The position numbers were made by a program, and so were the translations under genes. Of a DNA stretch of 64,000 bases, positions 35,735 to 43,741 are shown piece by piece. The stretch is from Pseudomonadota bacterium (lineage in GTDB: Bacteria > Pseudomonadota > Gammaproteobacteria > Burkholderiales > Burkholderiaceae_C). The stretch is from contig JAFEDY010000008.1 of NCBI GenBank assembly GCA_018241405.1, positions 2,456 to 66,455 on the forward strand, read 5' to 3'. Each line of letters opens with the position of its first letter. The first letter of the stretch is position 1. The notes under the pieces are model-generated. The model ran no database searches. It saw only the letters and a list, made by a program, of their open reading frames with translations, and was not told the DNA's origin.

Positions 35735-36496
35735 ATGAAAGCACTCAAGACACTGGTGGCAGCAGCAGTCGTTGCCATGTCCACCAGCGCATTTGCCGTC
35801 CCCGTCGGGCCCGGCGGCGGCGGCGAGCCCTCACTGCAGACCATCATCAATGGCCTGTACCAGTCGGCCGGCTGCCCGACCTGCTCCCCGGTCGGCCAAG
35901 CCCCTGACGTCAATGCCGACCAAGCCGGCGCCGAGACCTTCCAGATCGAAGCCTCTGGCGGCTCTATCGCCACCATGATTGTGCAGTGGGCTGGCATGGC
36001 TAACGTCACCTCGTTCGGTATGTATGACGTGAACAACACGGCCACACGGCTTCAGTTGTTTGCGGGCGGCACCCCCGGTGGCACCGGCGTGGGCGTGCAG
36101 TCCAACAACCTGAACCAGTTCCACATCCTGGGCTCCATGGCTCCGTGGACGCAGTTCACTTCTGCCACCTTCGGCTACTACATCAATGTCGGCGGTACCA
36201 CCTACTTCTCGCAGGCCAGCCAGAATGGCGGGAACCAGCAGTTGGTCGATTACCGTGGCGATGGCGACAAAATCCAGTTACCCGGCCATGCGCCTGGCAT
36301 CTGGGGCTCGTCGAGCTATATCCTGGCCTGGGAAGACACGGCTCTGAACAAGGGCTCCGACAAGGACTACAACGACATGGTCGTGTACGTGGAGTCCGTG
36401 ACCAAGGTGCCGGAACCTGGTTCGCTCGCCCTGCTGGGCCTGGGCCTGTCCGGCCTGGCCTTCGCATCGCGCCGCAAGCAAAAGAACACCAAGTAA
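35735..36496 (+). CDS. PEP-CTERM sorting protein with DUF4114-like domain (copy 1)
   Basis: A 253-residue secreted protein. It has a signal peptide (MKALKTLVAAAVVAMSTSAFA) and a secreted beta-rich body ending in a DUF4114-like motif (YILAWEDTALNKGSDKDYNDMV). The C-terminal sorting signal is VPEPGSLALLGLGLSGLAFASRRKQ, the PEP-CTERM motif cleaved by exosortase. The body is rich in Gly, Asn, Gln, Ser and Thr, as in the floc-forming PepA-type proteins. A strong TTAAGGAGCTCATC precedes ATG 35735. Expression should depend on RpoN and PrsR. It has about 15 amino-acid differences from its tandem copy. Confidence 0.95.
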   Translation: MKALKTLVAAAVVAMSTSAFAVPVGPGGGGEPSLQTIINGLYQSAGCPTCSPVGQAPDVNADQAGAETFQIEASGGSIATMIVQWAGMANVTSFGMYDVNNTATRLQLFAGGTPGGTGVGVQSNNLNQFHILGSMAPWTQFTSATFGYYINVGGTTYFSQASQNGGNQQLVDYRGDGDKIQLPGHAPGIWGSSSYILAWEDTALNKGSDKDYNDMVVYVESVTKVPEPGSLALLGLGLSGLAFASRRKQKNTK

Positions 36497-36520
36497 TTCG
36501 AACCTTGTGTTCGCACTCAA

Positions 36521-36546
36521 AGGGTGGCCTGGGGCCACCCTTTTTT
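36521..36546 (+). terminator. rho-independent terminator after PEP-CTERM copy 1
   Basis: A 9-bp perfect stem AGGGTGGCC-TGG-GGCCACCCT is followed by a T run. It is duplicated after copy 2. Confidence 0.92.
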
Positions 36547-36636
36547 CGTTGTGCCGCCGCCTCCTCTGTCCAGCGACGCTGTCTCAACCGGCGCGCCCTA
36601 TCGGCAAGAGAGTCACTGCTTTCACACCTGGGCACC

Positions 36637-36652
36637 GTCAGTTTTTTTTACA
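36637..36652 (+). promoter_or_regulatory. conserved upstream box, candidate PrsR site (copy 2)
   Basis: GTCAGTTTTTTTTACA is identical to 35611-35626 and has the same 57-base offset to the sigma-54 promoter. Confidence 0.65.
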
Positions 36653-36672
36653 TGTCTTGAATGAAATTTCCG

Positions 36673-36686
36673 TAACTCATTGATTT
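36673..36686 (+). promoter_or_regulatory. conserved AT-rich motif between box and promoter (copy 2)
   Basis: TAACTCATTGATTT matches 35647-35660 in sequence and in spacing to both the box and the promoter. Confidence 0.45.
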
Positions 36687-36693
36687 AAATAGT

Positions 36694-36709
36694 TGGCACG
36701 CTACGTGCT
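36694..36709 (+). promoter_or_regulatory. sigma-54 (-24/-12) promoter of the second PEP-CTERM gene
   Basis: TGGCACGCTACGTGCT matches the RpoN consensus with exact GG-N10-GC spacing. The gene starts at 36759, 50 bases after the end of the promoter. Confidence 0.85.
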
Positions 36710-36758
36710 TATCTCCGTACGGCGTCACCCTCCATACGTTTTTCAAAAGGATCTCTAC

Positions 36759-37520
36759 ATGAAAGCACTCAAAACGCTGGTCGCATCTGCGGTTCTCGCT
36801 ATGTCCGCCAGCGCATTTGCCGTTCCAGTCATGCCCGGCGGCGGCGGCGAGCCCTCACTGCAGACCATCATCAATGGCCTGTACCAGTCGGCCGGCTGCG
36901 CGACCTGCTCCCCGGTCGGCCAAGCCCCTGACGTCAATGCCGACCAGGCCGGCGCCGAACTGTTCCAGATCGAAGCCTCGGGCGGCTCCATCGCCACCAT
37001 GATTGTCCAGTTCGCAGGTGCGGCAAACGTGACGTCTTTCGGCATGTATGACCCGGGCAATACGGCCACGCGGCTTCAGTTGTTTGCCGGCGGCACCCCC
37101 GGTGGCGTGGGCGTGGGCGTGCAGTCCAACAACCTGAACCAGTTCCACATCCTGGGCTCCATGGCTCCGTGGACGCAATTCACATCTTCTACCTTCGGCT
37201 ACTACATCAATGTCGGCGGTACCACCTACTACTCGCAGGCCAGCCAGAATGGCGGGAACCAGCAGTTGGTCGATTACCGTGGCGATGGCGACAAAATCCA
37301 GTTGCCCGGCCATGCGCCTGGCATCTGGGGGCCTAGCAGCTACATCCTGGCCTGGGAAGACTCGGCGCTGAACAAGGGCTCTGACAAGGACTACAACGAC
37401 ATGGTCGTGTACGTGGAGTCCGTGACCAAGGTGCCGGAACCTGGTTCGCTGGCCCTGCTGGGCCTGGGCCTGTCCGGCCTGGCCTTCGCATCGCGCCGCA
37501 AGCAAAAGAACACCAAGTAA
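36759..37520 (+). CDS. PEP-CTERM sorting protein with DUF4114-like domain (copy 2)
   Basis: A 253-residue tandem duplicate of the preceding gene with the same layout: signal peptide ending ASAFA, DUF4114-like DKDYNDMVVYV, and C-terminal VPEPGSLALLGLGLSG plus the basic tail RRKQ. The two genes differ mostly in the first half (signal peptide and residues 25, 48, 68, 85-99). The last third and the terminator are almost identical, which suggests gene conversion or a recent duplication. It has its own RpoN promoter and AAAAGGATC upstream of the ATG. Confidence 0.95.
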   Translation: MKALKTLVASAVLAMSASAFAVPVMPGGGGEPSLQTIINGLYQSAGCATCSPVGQAPDVNADQAGAELFQIEASGGSIATMIVQFAGAANVTSFGMYDPGNTATRLQLFAGGTPGGVGVGVQSNNLNQFHILGSMAPWTQFTSSTFGYYINVGGTTYYSQASQNGGNQQLVDYRGDGDKIQLPGHAPGIWGPSSYILAWEDSALNKGSDKDYNDMVVYVESVTKVPEPGSLALLGLGLSGLAFASRRKQKNTK

Positions 37521-37544
37521 TTCGAACCCTGTGTTCGCACTCAA

Positions 37545-37569
37545 AGGGTGGCCTGGGGCCACCCTTTTT
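37545..37569 (+). terminator. rho-independent terminator after PEP-CTERM copy 2
   Basis: The same 9-bp stem AGGGTGGCC-TGG-GGCCACCCT with a T tail as after copy 1. It lies against the stop of the convergent acyltransferase gene at 37568. Confidence 0.92.
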
Positions 37570-38572
37570 ATTTGCCGCCAGCTCTGTGCCGGCGCAACAC
37601 CCTTCCTGCAAAATGCCGCCCCGCGGCCAGCAGGCCAGCGAGGCGGCGCGGGTCAAATGCCACCAGGCCCACCCGTTCGCGTCGCAACCCCATCCAGTCG
37701 CGCTTATAGGCATCGTCGCCGCTCAGGTAGTCCACCTCCAACACCCGGTCCATGTCCATGACATGCTGCATCAACGCCGCCGTCAGCACGGAGCCGGCAG
37801 AGAACCGCTCCTGCCCCTGCACATAGGCCAGTTTGTAGATATTGGCCTTGCCGCCACTCACCAGCCACACCTGCGCGGCCAGGGGTTGCTGGCCCTGCCA
37901 CAACACCCCCAGGCGTAGCCAGCCTTCACGTGCCGCCATGCGCACCAGGGCTGGCATGAAGTCCGGGCAAGGCTCGGGCGACTTCCAGCTTTGGGCGTAT
38001 ACGTCCAGGTACGCCGCCAGACCGACCTCCAACGCGGGCGATGCGCCGGCAAGTATGTCGATATGCCAGTCCCCCGCCCGGTCCAGCCGGCGCCGGCCGC
38101 GCTCCACGCTGTGGCGCAATGCCGACGGGCGCTGTCCCCAATATGCTGCGAAGCCACCGCCACACATCGGCTGGTACCAATTTCCGAAGCAGAAAAATCG
38201 ATCGGTCCAGTAGCCCGCGGCGCGCAAGCCCTGCTCAAGCCCGGCCAGCCACGCACTGCCGGCATCCAGCGGCTGCAGGCGCAATGCGCCGCTGCCCGGG
38301 ATTTGTTGCAAAACACCTACAGCCGCCAGCCACTGATCGCCACTTGCGCCATTGGTCACCTGGTCCGAGCCCGAAGGACCGTAAAGGCAGCTGTAATAGT
38401 TGCTTAAAGCACACAAAGCACCCTTCGGAGACTCCTGCATCAGGTGCAGAAATGCGGCCTCATCGGAATGCGCAGGCAGCGGCCAAGTCCAGTGCTTGTA
38501 CAGGGGCCGCTCAAAGCCATGCGCCAGCAGATTGGCAAACCAGACCTCAGACTGAAAAACCTCGCCAACCAC
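37568..38572 (-). CDS. CelD/BioF2-like GNAT acyltransferase
   Basis: A 334-residue protein with the GNAT-like acyltransferase fold of the CelD/FemAB group. Typical segments are HSVERGRRRLDRAGDW, AYAQSWKSPEP-like (read here as DVYAQSWKSPEPCPDF), QPLAAQVWLVSGGKANIYKLAYVQGQERFSAGSVLTAALMQHVMD and VDYLSGDDAYKRDWM. Such proteins are frequent in XrtA polysaccharide loci and may acylate sugars or transfer an amino acid. The start is a GTG at 38572 with GGGAGGG upstream. It is convergent with PEP-CTERM copy 2. Confidence 0.8.
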   Translation of the reverse strand: MVGEVFQSEVWFANLLAHGFERPLYKHWTWPLPAHSDEAAFLHLMQESPKGALCALSNYYSCLYGPSGSDQVTNGASGDQWLAAVGVLQQIPGSGALRLQPLDAGSAWLAGLEQGLRAAGYWTDRFFCFGNWYQPMCGGGFAAYWGQRPSALRHSVERGRRRLDRAGDWHIDILAGASPALEVGLAAYLDVYAQSWKSPEPCPDFMPALVRMAAREGWLRLGVLWQGQQPLAAQVWLVSGGKANIYKLAYVQGQERFSAGSVLTAALMQHVMDMDRVLEVDYLSGDDAYKRDWMGLRRERVGLVAFDPRRLAGLLAAGRHFAGRVLRRHRAGGK

Positions 38573-39189
38573 ATGCCCTCCCTATGCACAGCATTCACCA
38601 GGAACGGGCTGGACAACCCGTCGCCGAAGCCACATCCCCATCAGGGGGCGAATAAAAACTTGTTTTAAATCAATAGGTTACATTGAAACCAGAGCCAGGC
38701 CTGCGCGAAACCCAAAGCAGTGTCGCCGCCCCGCCCAATCGTCTGCGATGCAGCCGCGACACCGCATCAAACGACCGTTTGCGCGGACCCTCTCCCCTTC
38801 CGCACGCGGACCAACAAGCAGCCAGCCATTGACCTTGCAACAAAAGCAACGCGGGCCATCCTAAATGTGTACAAGCGTTGTAATAGTAAAAATTATGTTC
38901 CTGTGCCATCCGATATCACCGAAGCTACGCCCCGAGTGATACCGACAGGTCGTTGCTGCGACAACCAGTTACGCCTACCGCGACACTCGCTTAGACAATG
39001 CGGCGCGCCCTAGGGTGTGCTTGAGTTCGCTCTTGACCACAACCTCCCAGCAATCGCTATCCCGCGGTTCTACCCTAGGCAAACCACACCGATACCCATT
39101 TCTTAGTACCTGGCATCACCGCTCAAGCGGTTGAAGGTCATGCCGATAAACACACAAGTGCATATACACGGAGTGCAAAAAAGCCACAT
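38573..39189. other. 617-bp gene-free spacer, AT-richer than its surroundings
   Basis: No open frame here has convincing codon use or similarity. Notable bits are an AT-rich stretch (AATAAAAACTTGTTTTAAATCAATAGG, 38651-38677), another around 38870-38900, and a short palindrome CCGCTCAAGCGG (39119-39130) before the lipoprotein gene. Promoters for both flanking genes must be here, but I cannot place them. There is no sigma-54 box like those of the PEP-CTERM genes. Confidence 0.5.
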
Positions 39190-41445
39190 ATGAAAGCTTC
39201 ACAGATTCAAAACCAGTTTCTCAAGGATCGCCACTGCCGAACATTGTCGGGCCTATTGGTTCTAGCGACTTTATCGGCCTGTGGAGGCGGCAGCAGCGGC
39301 AGCGAATTGACCGCGGAAGGAATGTCGCCCATCACCCCCAACGCCGCATCCACCTCGATCACCTTCAAGCCGGTCACTTCGACCACGCCCTCGGCACCGT
39401 CGACGCAGCCACCGATATCGACGCTGCCTACCCAACCCTCATTGCCCGCGGCACCCACACCGATCCCGCAGTCGCCGTTCAAGTGTGCCGCGGATGCAAT
39501 CACCTGCGTCGAAGTCGCATCCGGCAGCGCCCAGGCCCAGGCCAGCGTGCCCGTCACCTTTGGCCAACCGTTCAAGGCTGGGGACTGGAAGTTCGGCTCC
39601 CAGGGCCTGGTGGCCAAGGTGGACGGCGCCGCCATTCCGCTGCAAGCCGACGAAGTAGCCTCCCACCGCGATGGCTCGGCCCGCTTTGCCGTGCTCAGCG
39701 CCCAGCTGAGCAACCTGCAACCCGGCCAGAGCAAAATTGTCAACCTGTATGCCGGCGCAAAATCTGCCAGCACGCCCAGTATTCCCAGCAGTCCCGACTG
39801 GAATCTGGAACTCGAAGCCCAGGTGGTTGACACCAACGGCAGCACAACCACCCTGATTGCCCAACCCCAGGCTGAACTGGTCAAGCAGATCGCCAGCAAC
39901 ACGGCACACCGCCTGTCCGGCGCTGTGGCCAACGAGTACACCGTGGTCGTGCCGTTCAAGAACAAGGCTACCGGCGCCACGCACTCCCACCTGTCGGCCC
40001 GCCTGCACGCGCGCCTGGTGGACGGTGGCCAGCGCATCCGCACCGACGTGGTGGTGGAAAACACCCGCACCTGGACCGCCAGCCCCGGCAATCTCACCTA
40101 CTCGCTCGCTGTCAAGCGCAACGGCAGCACCATCTACACCCAGCCCCAGTTCACCCACTACCACCACGCCCGCTGGCACAAGGTGCTGTGGACTGGCGCT
40201 TCTGCCGAGCCGCAGGCGCGCGTGCGCCACCACATGCCGTACTTCCTGGCAAGCAAGGCGATCTGGAACTATGACCTGAGCCTGACCATTCCGGAGTCGT
40301 CGCTGTCGAGCGTCTATGGCCAGTACAAGCAGAGCAAGACCTCCCAGGCCAACCTGGGCCCCATGGCCAACCTGCTGCTGAACCCCGCTTTTGGCACCAC
40401 GGGTGGCCGCCCCGAGATTGGCCCCGTGCCCCAATGGACGGCCATGTACCTCATCTCGCAAGACGAGCGCATGAAAGAGGTCATGCTGGCACACGCCGAC
40501 GCTGCGGGCGCGGTGCCCGTGCACTATCGCGATGAGTCGTCTAACCAGCCCCTGGACCTGGATCGCTATCCGAACGTCTCTACATGGCGCGGCACATCGC
40601 AGCCGGCGCTCCCGACCGTGGTCAATGGCAGCACCATTTGGGAGCCGGACACCTCGCACCAGGCGTCCTTCGCCTATGTGCCCTACATGGTCACCGGCGA
40701 TGCGTTCTACCAGGACGAGATGGCCTACTGGGCCGGTTGGGACCTGACGGCGATGAACCCCGCGTACCGTTCGGCTGGCAAAGGTCTGCTGTGGGAGGAC
40801 CAGGTGCGCGGGCAAGCATGGTCGCTGCGCGCGCTGGGAGAGGCCTCGCGCATCCTCCCCGACTCGCACGCAATGAAGGCGTACTTTCAGGGTCGCCTCT
40901 CCAACAGCCTGGAATGGTTCTATCAAAATTGGGTGGTATCGCCTCTGCCCGATGTGTCGCCTATGGGATCTCCGGTGAACCCATATTCGACGGGCACCGT
41001 TGGCCCCTGGCAAAACGACTTCTGGGCCATCGTCATGGCTCAACATGCGGAAGCCGGCGAGCCCAAGGCAAAAGAACTTCTTAACTGGGTAAGCAAGTTG
41101 GGAGTGGGACGCTTCCAGAACGAGGCGCAGGGGTACTGCGTGGCGAACGCACCCGCCTATTACCTCCAGCTCAAGAACACCAGTGGCAAGTGGATCACGA
41201 CCTGGAGCGAGTTTGCACAGGTCAATTTCCCTGGAGTCGTGTGCAGCAGCACCCTGCCAGTTTGGGCCGACAGCTATCCGGCGTCGGCTGGTGGGTATGC
41301 GGCGAATGCACGAGCCATGCTGGCCGCTGTGTCGAGTGTTGACGTTCCGGGTGCGGCCAGTGCCTACACCATGTGGAAAGCAAAGACGCCTCTGATTGAT
41401 AAGGACTTCCTCAACAATCCCACTTGGGCCATCGTTCCTCGCTAA
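39190..41445 (+). CDS. large lipoprotein resembling PcRGLX/YetA-type polysaccharide lyases
   Basis: A 751-residue lipoprotein with lipobox LSAC (Cys31) and a Ser/Thr/Pro linker at about 35-95. A beta-rich N-terminal domain contains PVTFGQPFKAGDW and SHRDGSARFAVLSAQL, like the RIFT-barrel domain of exo-rhamnogalacturonan lyase relatives. The C-terminal half is helical with aromatic-rich segments such as YWAGWDLTAMNPAYRS and WEDQVRGQAWSLRALGEA, typical of an alpha/alpha barrel. It is probably surface-attached and polysaccharide-active; the assignment is from pattern memory only. A possible Shine-Dalgarno GGAG lies rather far (about 17 bases) upstream of the ATG. Confidence 0.75.
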   Translation: MKASQIQNQFLKDRHCRTLSGLLVLATLSACGGGSSGSELTAEGMSPITPNAASTSITFKPVTSTTPSAPSTQPPISTLPTQPSLPAAPTPIPQSPFKCAADAITCVEVASGSAQAQASVPVTFGQPFKAGDWKFGSQGLVAKVDGAAIPLQADEVASHRDGSARFAVLSAQLSNLQPGQSKIVNLYAGAKSASTPSIPSSPDWNLELEAQVVDTNGSTTTLIAQPQAELVKQIASNTAHRLSGAVANEYTVVVPFKNKATGATHSHLSARLHARLVDGGQRIRTDVVVENTRTWTASPGNLTYSLAVKRNGSTIYTQPQFTHYHHARWHKVLWTGASAEPQARVRHHMPYFLASKAIWNYDLSLTIPESSLSSVYGQYKQSKTSQANLGPMANLLLNPAFGTTGGRPEIGPVPQWTAMYLISQDERMKEVMLAHADAAGAVPVHYRDESSNQPLDLDRYPNVSTWRGTSQPALPTVVNGSTIWEPDTSHQASFAYVPYMVTGDAFYQDEMAYWAGWDLTAMNPAYRSAGKGLLWEDQVRGQAWSLRALGEASRILPDSHAMKAYFQGRLSNSLEWFYQNWVVSPLPDVSPMGSPVNPYSTGTVGPWQNDFWAIVMAQHAEAGEPKAKELLNWVSKLGVGRFQNEAQGYCVANAPAYYLQLKNTSGKWITTWSEFAQVNFPGVVCSSTLPVWADSYPASAGGYAANARAMLAAVSSVDVPGAASAYTMWKAKTPLIDKDFLNNPTWAIVPR

Positions 41446-41525
41446 GCCTCGCAAGGCATATGGGCGGCACCCGTTGGCGCCTCCTGTTGCTTGAATGTTG
41501 CTAGGCCGTGCCTGAGTCGGCACCA

Positions 41526-41560
41526 AGCCCCTGTAAGTCAAGAACTTGCAGGGGCTTTTT
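41526..41560 (+). terminator. rho-independent terminator downstream of the lipoprotein gene
   Basis: AGCCCCTG-TAAG...CTTG-CAGGGGCT forms an 8-bp GC-rich stem extended by AAG/CTT, followed by TTTT. Confidence 0.85.
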
Positions 41561-41668
41561 CATGACGGCGCGGCAAAGGCAGCGCCCGTGGCACCCGTCT
41601 GATTCAGCTACGCCGCCCCACCAGCGTGAATCCACGCCCACGATGGTTCGGCGACTTGGAACGCAGGC

Positions 41669-41700
41669 AGATCCTCGCGATTCCGGGGATGACGATGACT
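41669..41700. repeat. degenerate REP-like sequence
   Basis: ATCCTCGCGATTCCGGGGATGACG resembles the palindrome near 1021. It lies in the spacer before the sulfatase-fold gene. Confidence 0.3.
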
Positions 41701-41728
41701 ATGCGAAGGCCTATCATGTGACGGATTC

Positions 41729-43633
41729 ATGAAAACGCCACATACTTCGCCCTACGCGACAATACGCACATTGCAACGCAATTGGATACTATTTGCAGTC
41801 ATCTTATTGCTGACGTCTCTTGACATTATTCTGCTAGAGAAGAAATACGCCATCTTCAGTGGTGGTTTTCTTCAGGCAAATCGAATTACAGGCCTCGAAG
41901 GACAGTTGATTTTTATCGCTACGGTGCTGGCCATGGAGGCCGCCATGGCAGGCTTCATTTGGTATCTTTTCCTTCTTATTGGCGCATCGAGGGGCTCGCC
42001 ACCGCAGTCCAGCAAATACCTGTTTCTGCTCGTGTATGGATTGGGAAACGTGGTTCTCGATGCGGCAAAGTACAAGGTCCTGTCTTACTTTGGTGATTTC
42101 ATCAGCCTCGCGGTACTTAGAAATTTAGGTGGAGGCAGCATCCGCGAGGCGTTGCTGTATGGGTTGGAAGATGGTAAGTTGATTGGTTTAGGCGCCTTGT
42201 TTTCCATTGCCATCTGCTGGTATTCCTATCTCCACCTGGTGCGGCGTCAGCAGCTCACCTGGACCCTTGAATCCGTGCCGGCGTCCAAGTGGATAATAAC
42301 GGGGAAAATGCTACTGTGTTTTGCTTGTCTCGTTGGAATTTCACTGGCTGCGCGTTCAGGTGGAAACATGCGATTCCATCTTTCGAAGATCACACCTTAT
42401 AGCTTGGCCAACAGCGCCATCAACAGCTTTATCGCTCCCGAGCCATCGGCACTGAATGTATTGCTGACGATGGCCAGGGGAGTGCCTGACCAGCCAGAGC
42501 AGTCTTACACAGTGGGATTTAAAAACAGAAGAGACAATCTAGTCCTTGTCGTATCGGAAAGCACGCGTGCAGATGTGCTGGGCGAGTCAGTGAATGGCAG
42601 GCCGGTCACCCCCGTGTGGCGTTCGATTGCTGCCGAGGGAAGCGCCGGCAGGGACTATTACAGCCACACCGGCTTTACAACCTCTTCGTTGAAAGCAATT
42701 TTCCGCGCATCACTTGGCCCAGACCTTCCATTGGGAGGAACCCTATTTGAAATCTTAAAGGCGCAGGGCTACCAAATAGTGGTTCTATCCGGACAGGATG
42801 AATCATTTGGCGACATAGAAAAGGATAGCGCCGCAGGAAGGATGGCCGACATATTCTTCGACGCACGCTCTGCAAAAACGGATCGGGTATTCTCGTCGTC
42901 TGCACAGGGCAGCCTGGCACTCTCCAACGCAAGAGTACTGCAGCAATTCGACGAAATTTCATCAAAAATTAATTGGCAACGTCCTGTTTTTGTATACATC
43001 AACCTTCAGGCCGCCCACTTTCCTTATTACCACCCAAACATGCCATTGACGGTTGCAACCCGTCCGCTTGAGCGCGGCCAGATATCAGAGGATACGCGCG
43101 AACAGCTGAAACATACCTATCTGAATGCCGTTGCCTATTCCGACTGGGCCACAGGGCAGTTGATCGATAGATTGAAACAATTTGGCGTGTATGGCCGGAC
43201 ATTGCTCGCCGTATCCGGAGACCATGGCGAATCCTTGTTTGATGACGGAATTCTCGGTCATGGCATTTCGATCACCGAGGCCCAGCTTCACACCCTGCTT
43301 GTGACCAGCCGCCATTTGCCGGCACTGGATGGTTTGCTGGGGCAGACCGATCTTTCCATGACGCTGCTGCAAGGCATAGGCGCCCAGGTTGACCCTGTGC
43401 CAGCCCTACAGGACAAGCCCGTGATCCAACTTATTGGAGACATCAAATCTCCTTCGTCTCTGGGTTATGTCTACGCCCATGGCGAGAGGCTTACCATCAA
43501 TGTCGATGGCAGGGACGTGGCTGCGTCGTGGTTGAAATCACCCGTAAAAATATCGGAGTTGCACCCCGAGACCCGGGAGTACCACGAAGTGATTCGACTG
43601 ACCGCTGAATGGCGACGTATCGCAGGAATTTGA
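41729..43633 (+). CDS. membrane sulfatase-fold hydrolase/transferase
   Basis: A 634-residue protein. Five or so membrane helices lie in residues 15-215, followed by a periplasmic alkaline-phosphatase-superfamily domain. The catalytic-residue region is LVVSESTRADVLG (near 275), a family that includes phosphoethanolamine transferases and LtaS-type enzymes. Further metal-binding residues are in AVSGDHGESLFDDGILGHG (near 495). It may decorate lipid A, a polysaccharide or an envelope glycan. Its base composition and codon use are clearly more AT-rich than the flanking genes, which suggests transfer from elsewhere. No strong Shine-Dalgarno is visible before the ATG. Confidence 0.85.
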   Translation: MKTPHTSPYATIRTLQRNWILFAVILLLTSLDIILLEKKYAIFSGGFLQANRITGLEGQLIFIATVLAMEAAMAGFIWYLFLLIGASRGSPPQSSKYLFLLVYGLGNVVLDAAKYKVLSYFGDFISLAVLRNLGGGSIREALLYGLEDGKLIGLGALFSIAICWYSYLHLVRRQQLTWTLESVPASKWIITGKMLLCFACLVGISLAARSGGNMRFHLSKITPYSLANSAINSFIAPEPSALNVLLTMARGVPDQPEQSYTVGFKNRRDNLVLVVSESTRADVLGESVNGRPVTPVWRSIAAEGSAGRDYYSHTGFTTSSLKAIFRASLGPDLPLGGTLFEILKAQGYQIVVLSGQDESFGDIEKDSAAGRMADIFFDARSAKTDRVFSSSAQGSLALSNARVLQQFDEISSKINWQRPVFVYINLQAAHFPYYHPNMPLTVATRPLERGQISEDTREQLKHTYLNAVAYSDWATGQLIDRLKQFGVYGRTLLAVSGDHGESLFDDGILGHGISITEAQLHTLLVTSRHLPALDGLLGQTDLSMTLLQGIGAQVDPVPALQDKPVIQLIGDIKSPSSLGYVYAHGERLTINVDGRDVAASWLKSPVKISELHPETREYHEVIRLTAEWRRIAGI

Positions 43634-43678
43634 TTTTGGGATTTCTGCCCCCCTCCCGCGAAGACGGCAAGTTCATGC

Positions 43679-43690
43679 GCCATATATGGC
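43679..43690. repeat. 12-bp perfect palindrome between convergent genes
   Basis: GCCATATATGGC lies in the 108-bp spacer between the convergent sulfatase-fold and epimerase genes. The flanking GGGTTCCAGCTTGCGCGAGAACGAC looks like a decayed dispersed repeat. Confidence 0.35.
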
Positions 43691-43741
43691 ACTGGAGCGT
43701 GAAGGGCTTGGGTTCCAGCTTGCGCGAGAACGACACCAAAT

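Noticed and set aside
36521..37569. The repeated GGGTGGCC hairpins as regulatory RNA or CRISPR-like repeats
   Set aside because: Each follows a stop codon and ends in a T run, and there are only two because the gene is duplicated. They are ordinary terminators.
38670..38909. 79-codon minus-strand frame in the gene-free spacer
   Set aside because: No ribosome-binding site, no family similarity, and composition unlike neighbouring genes.
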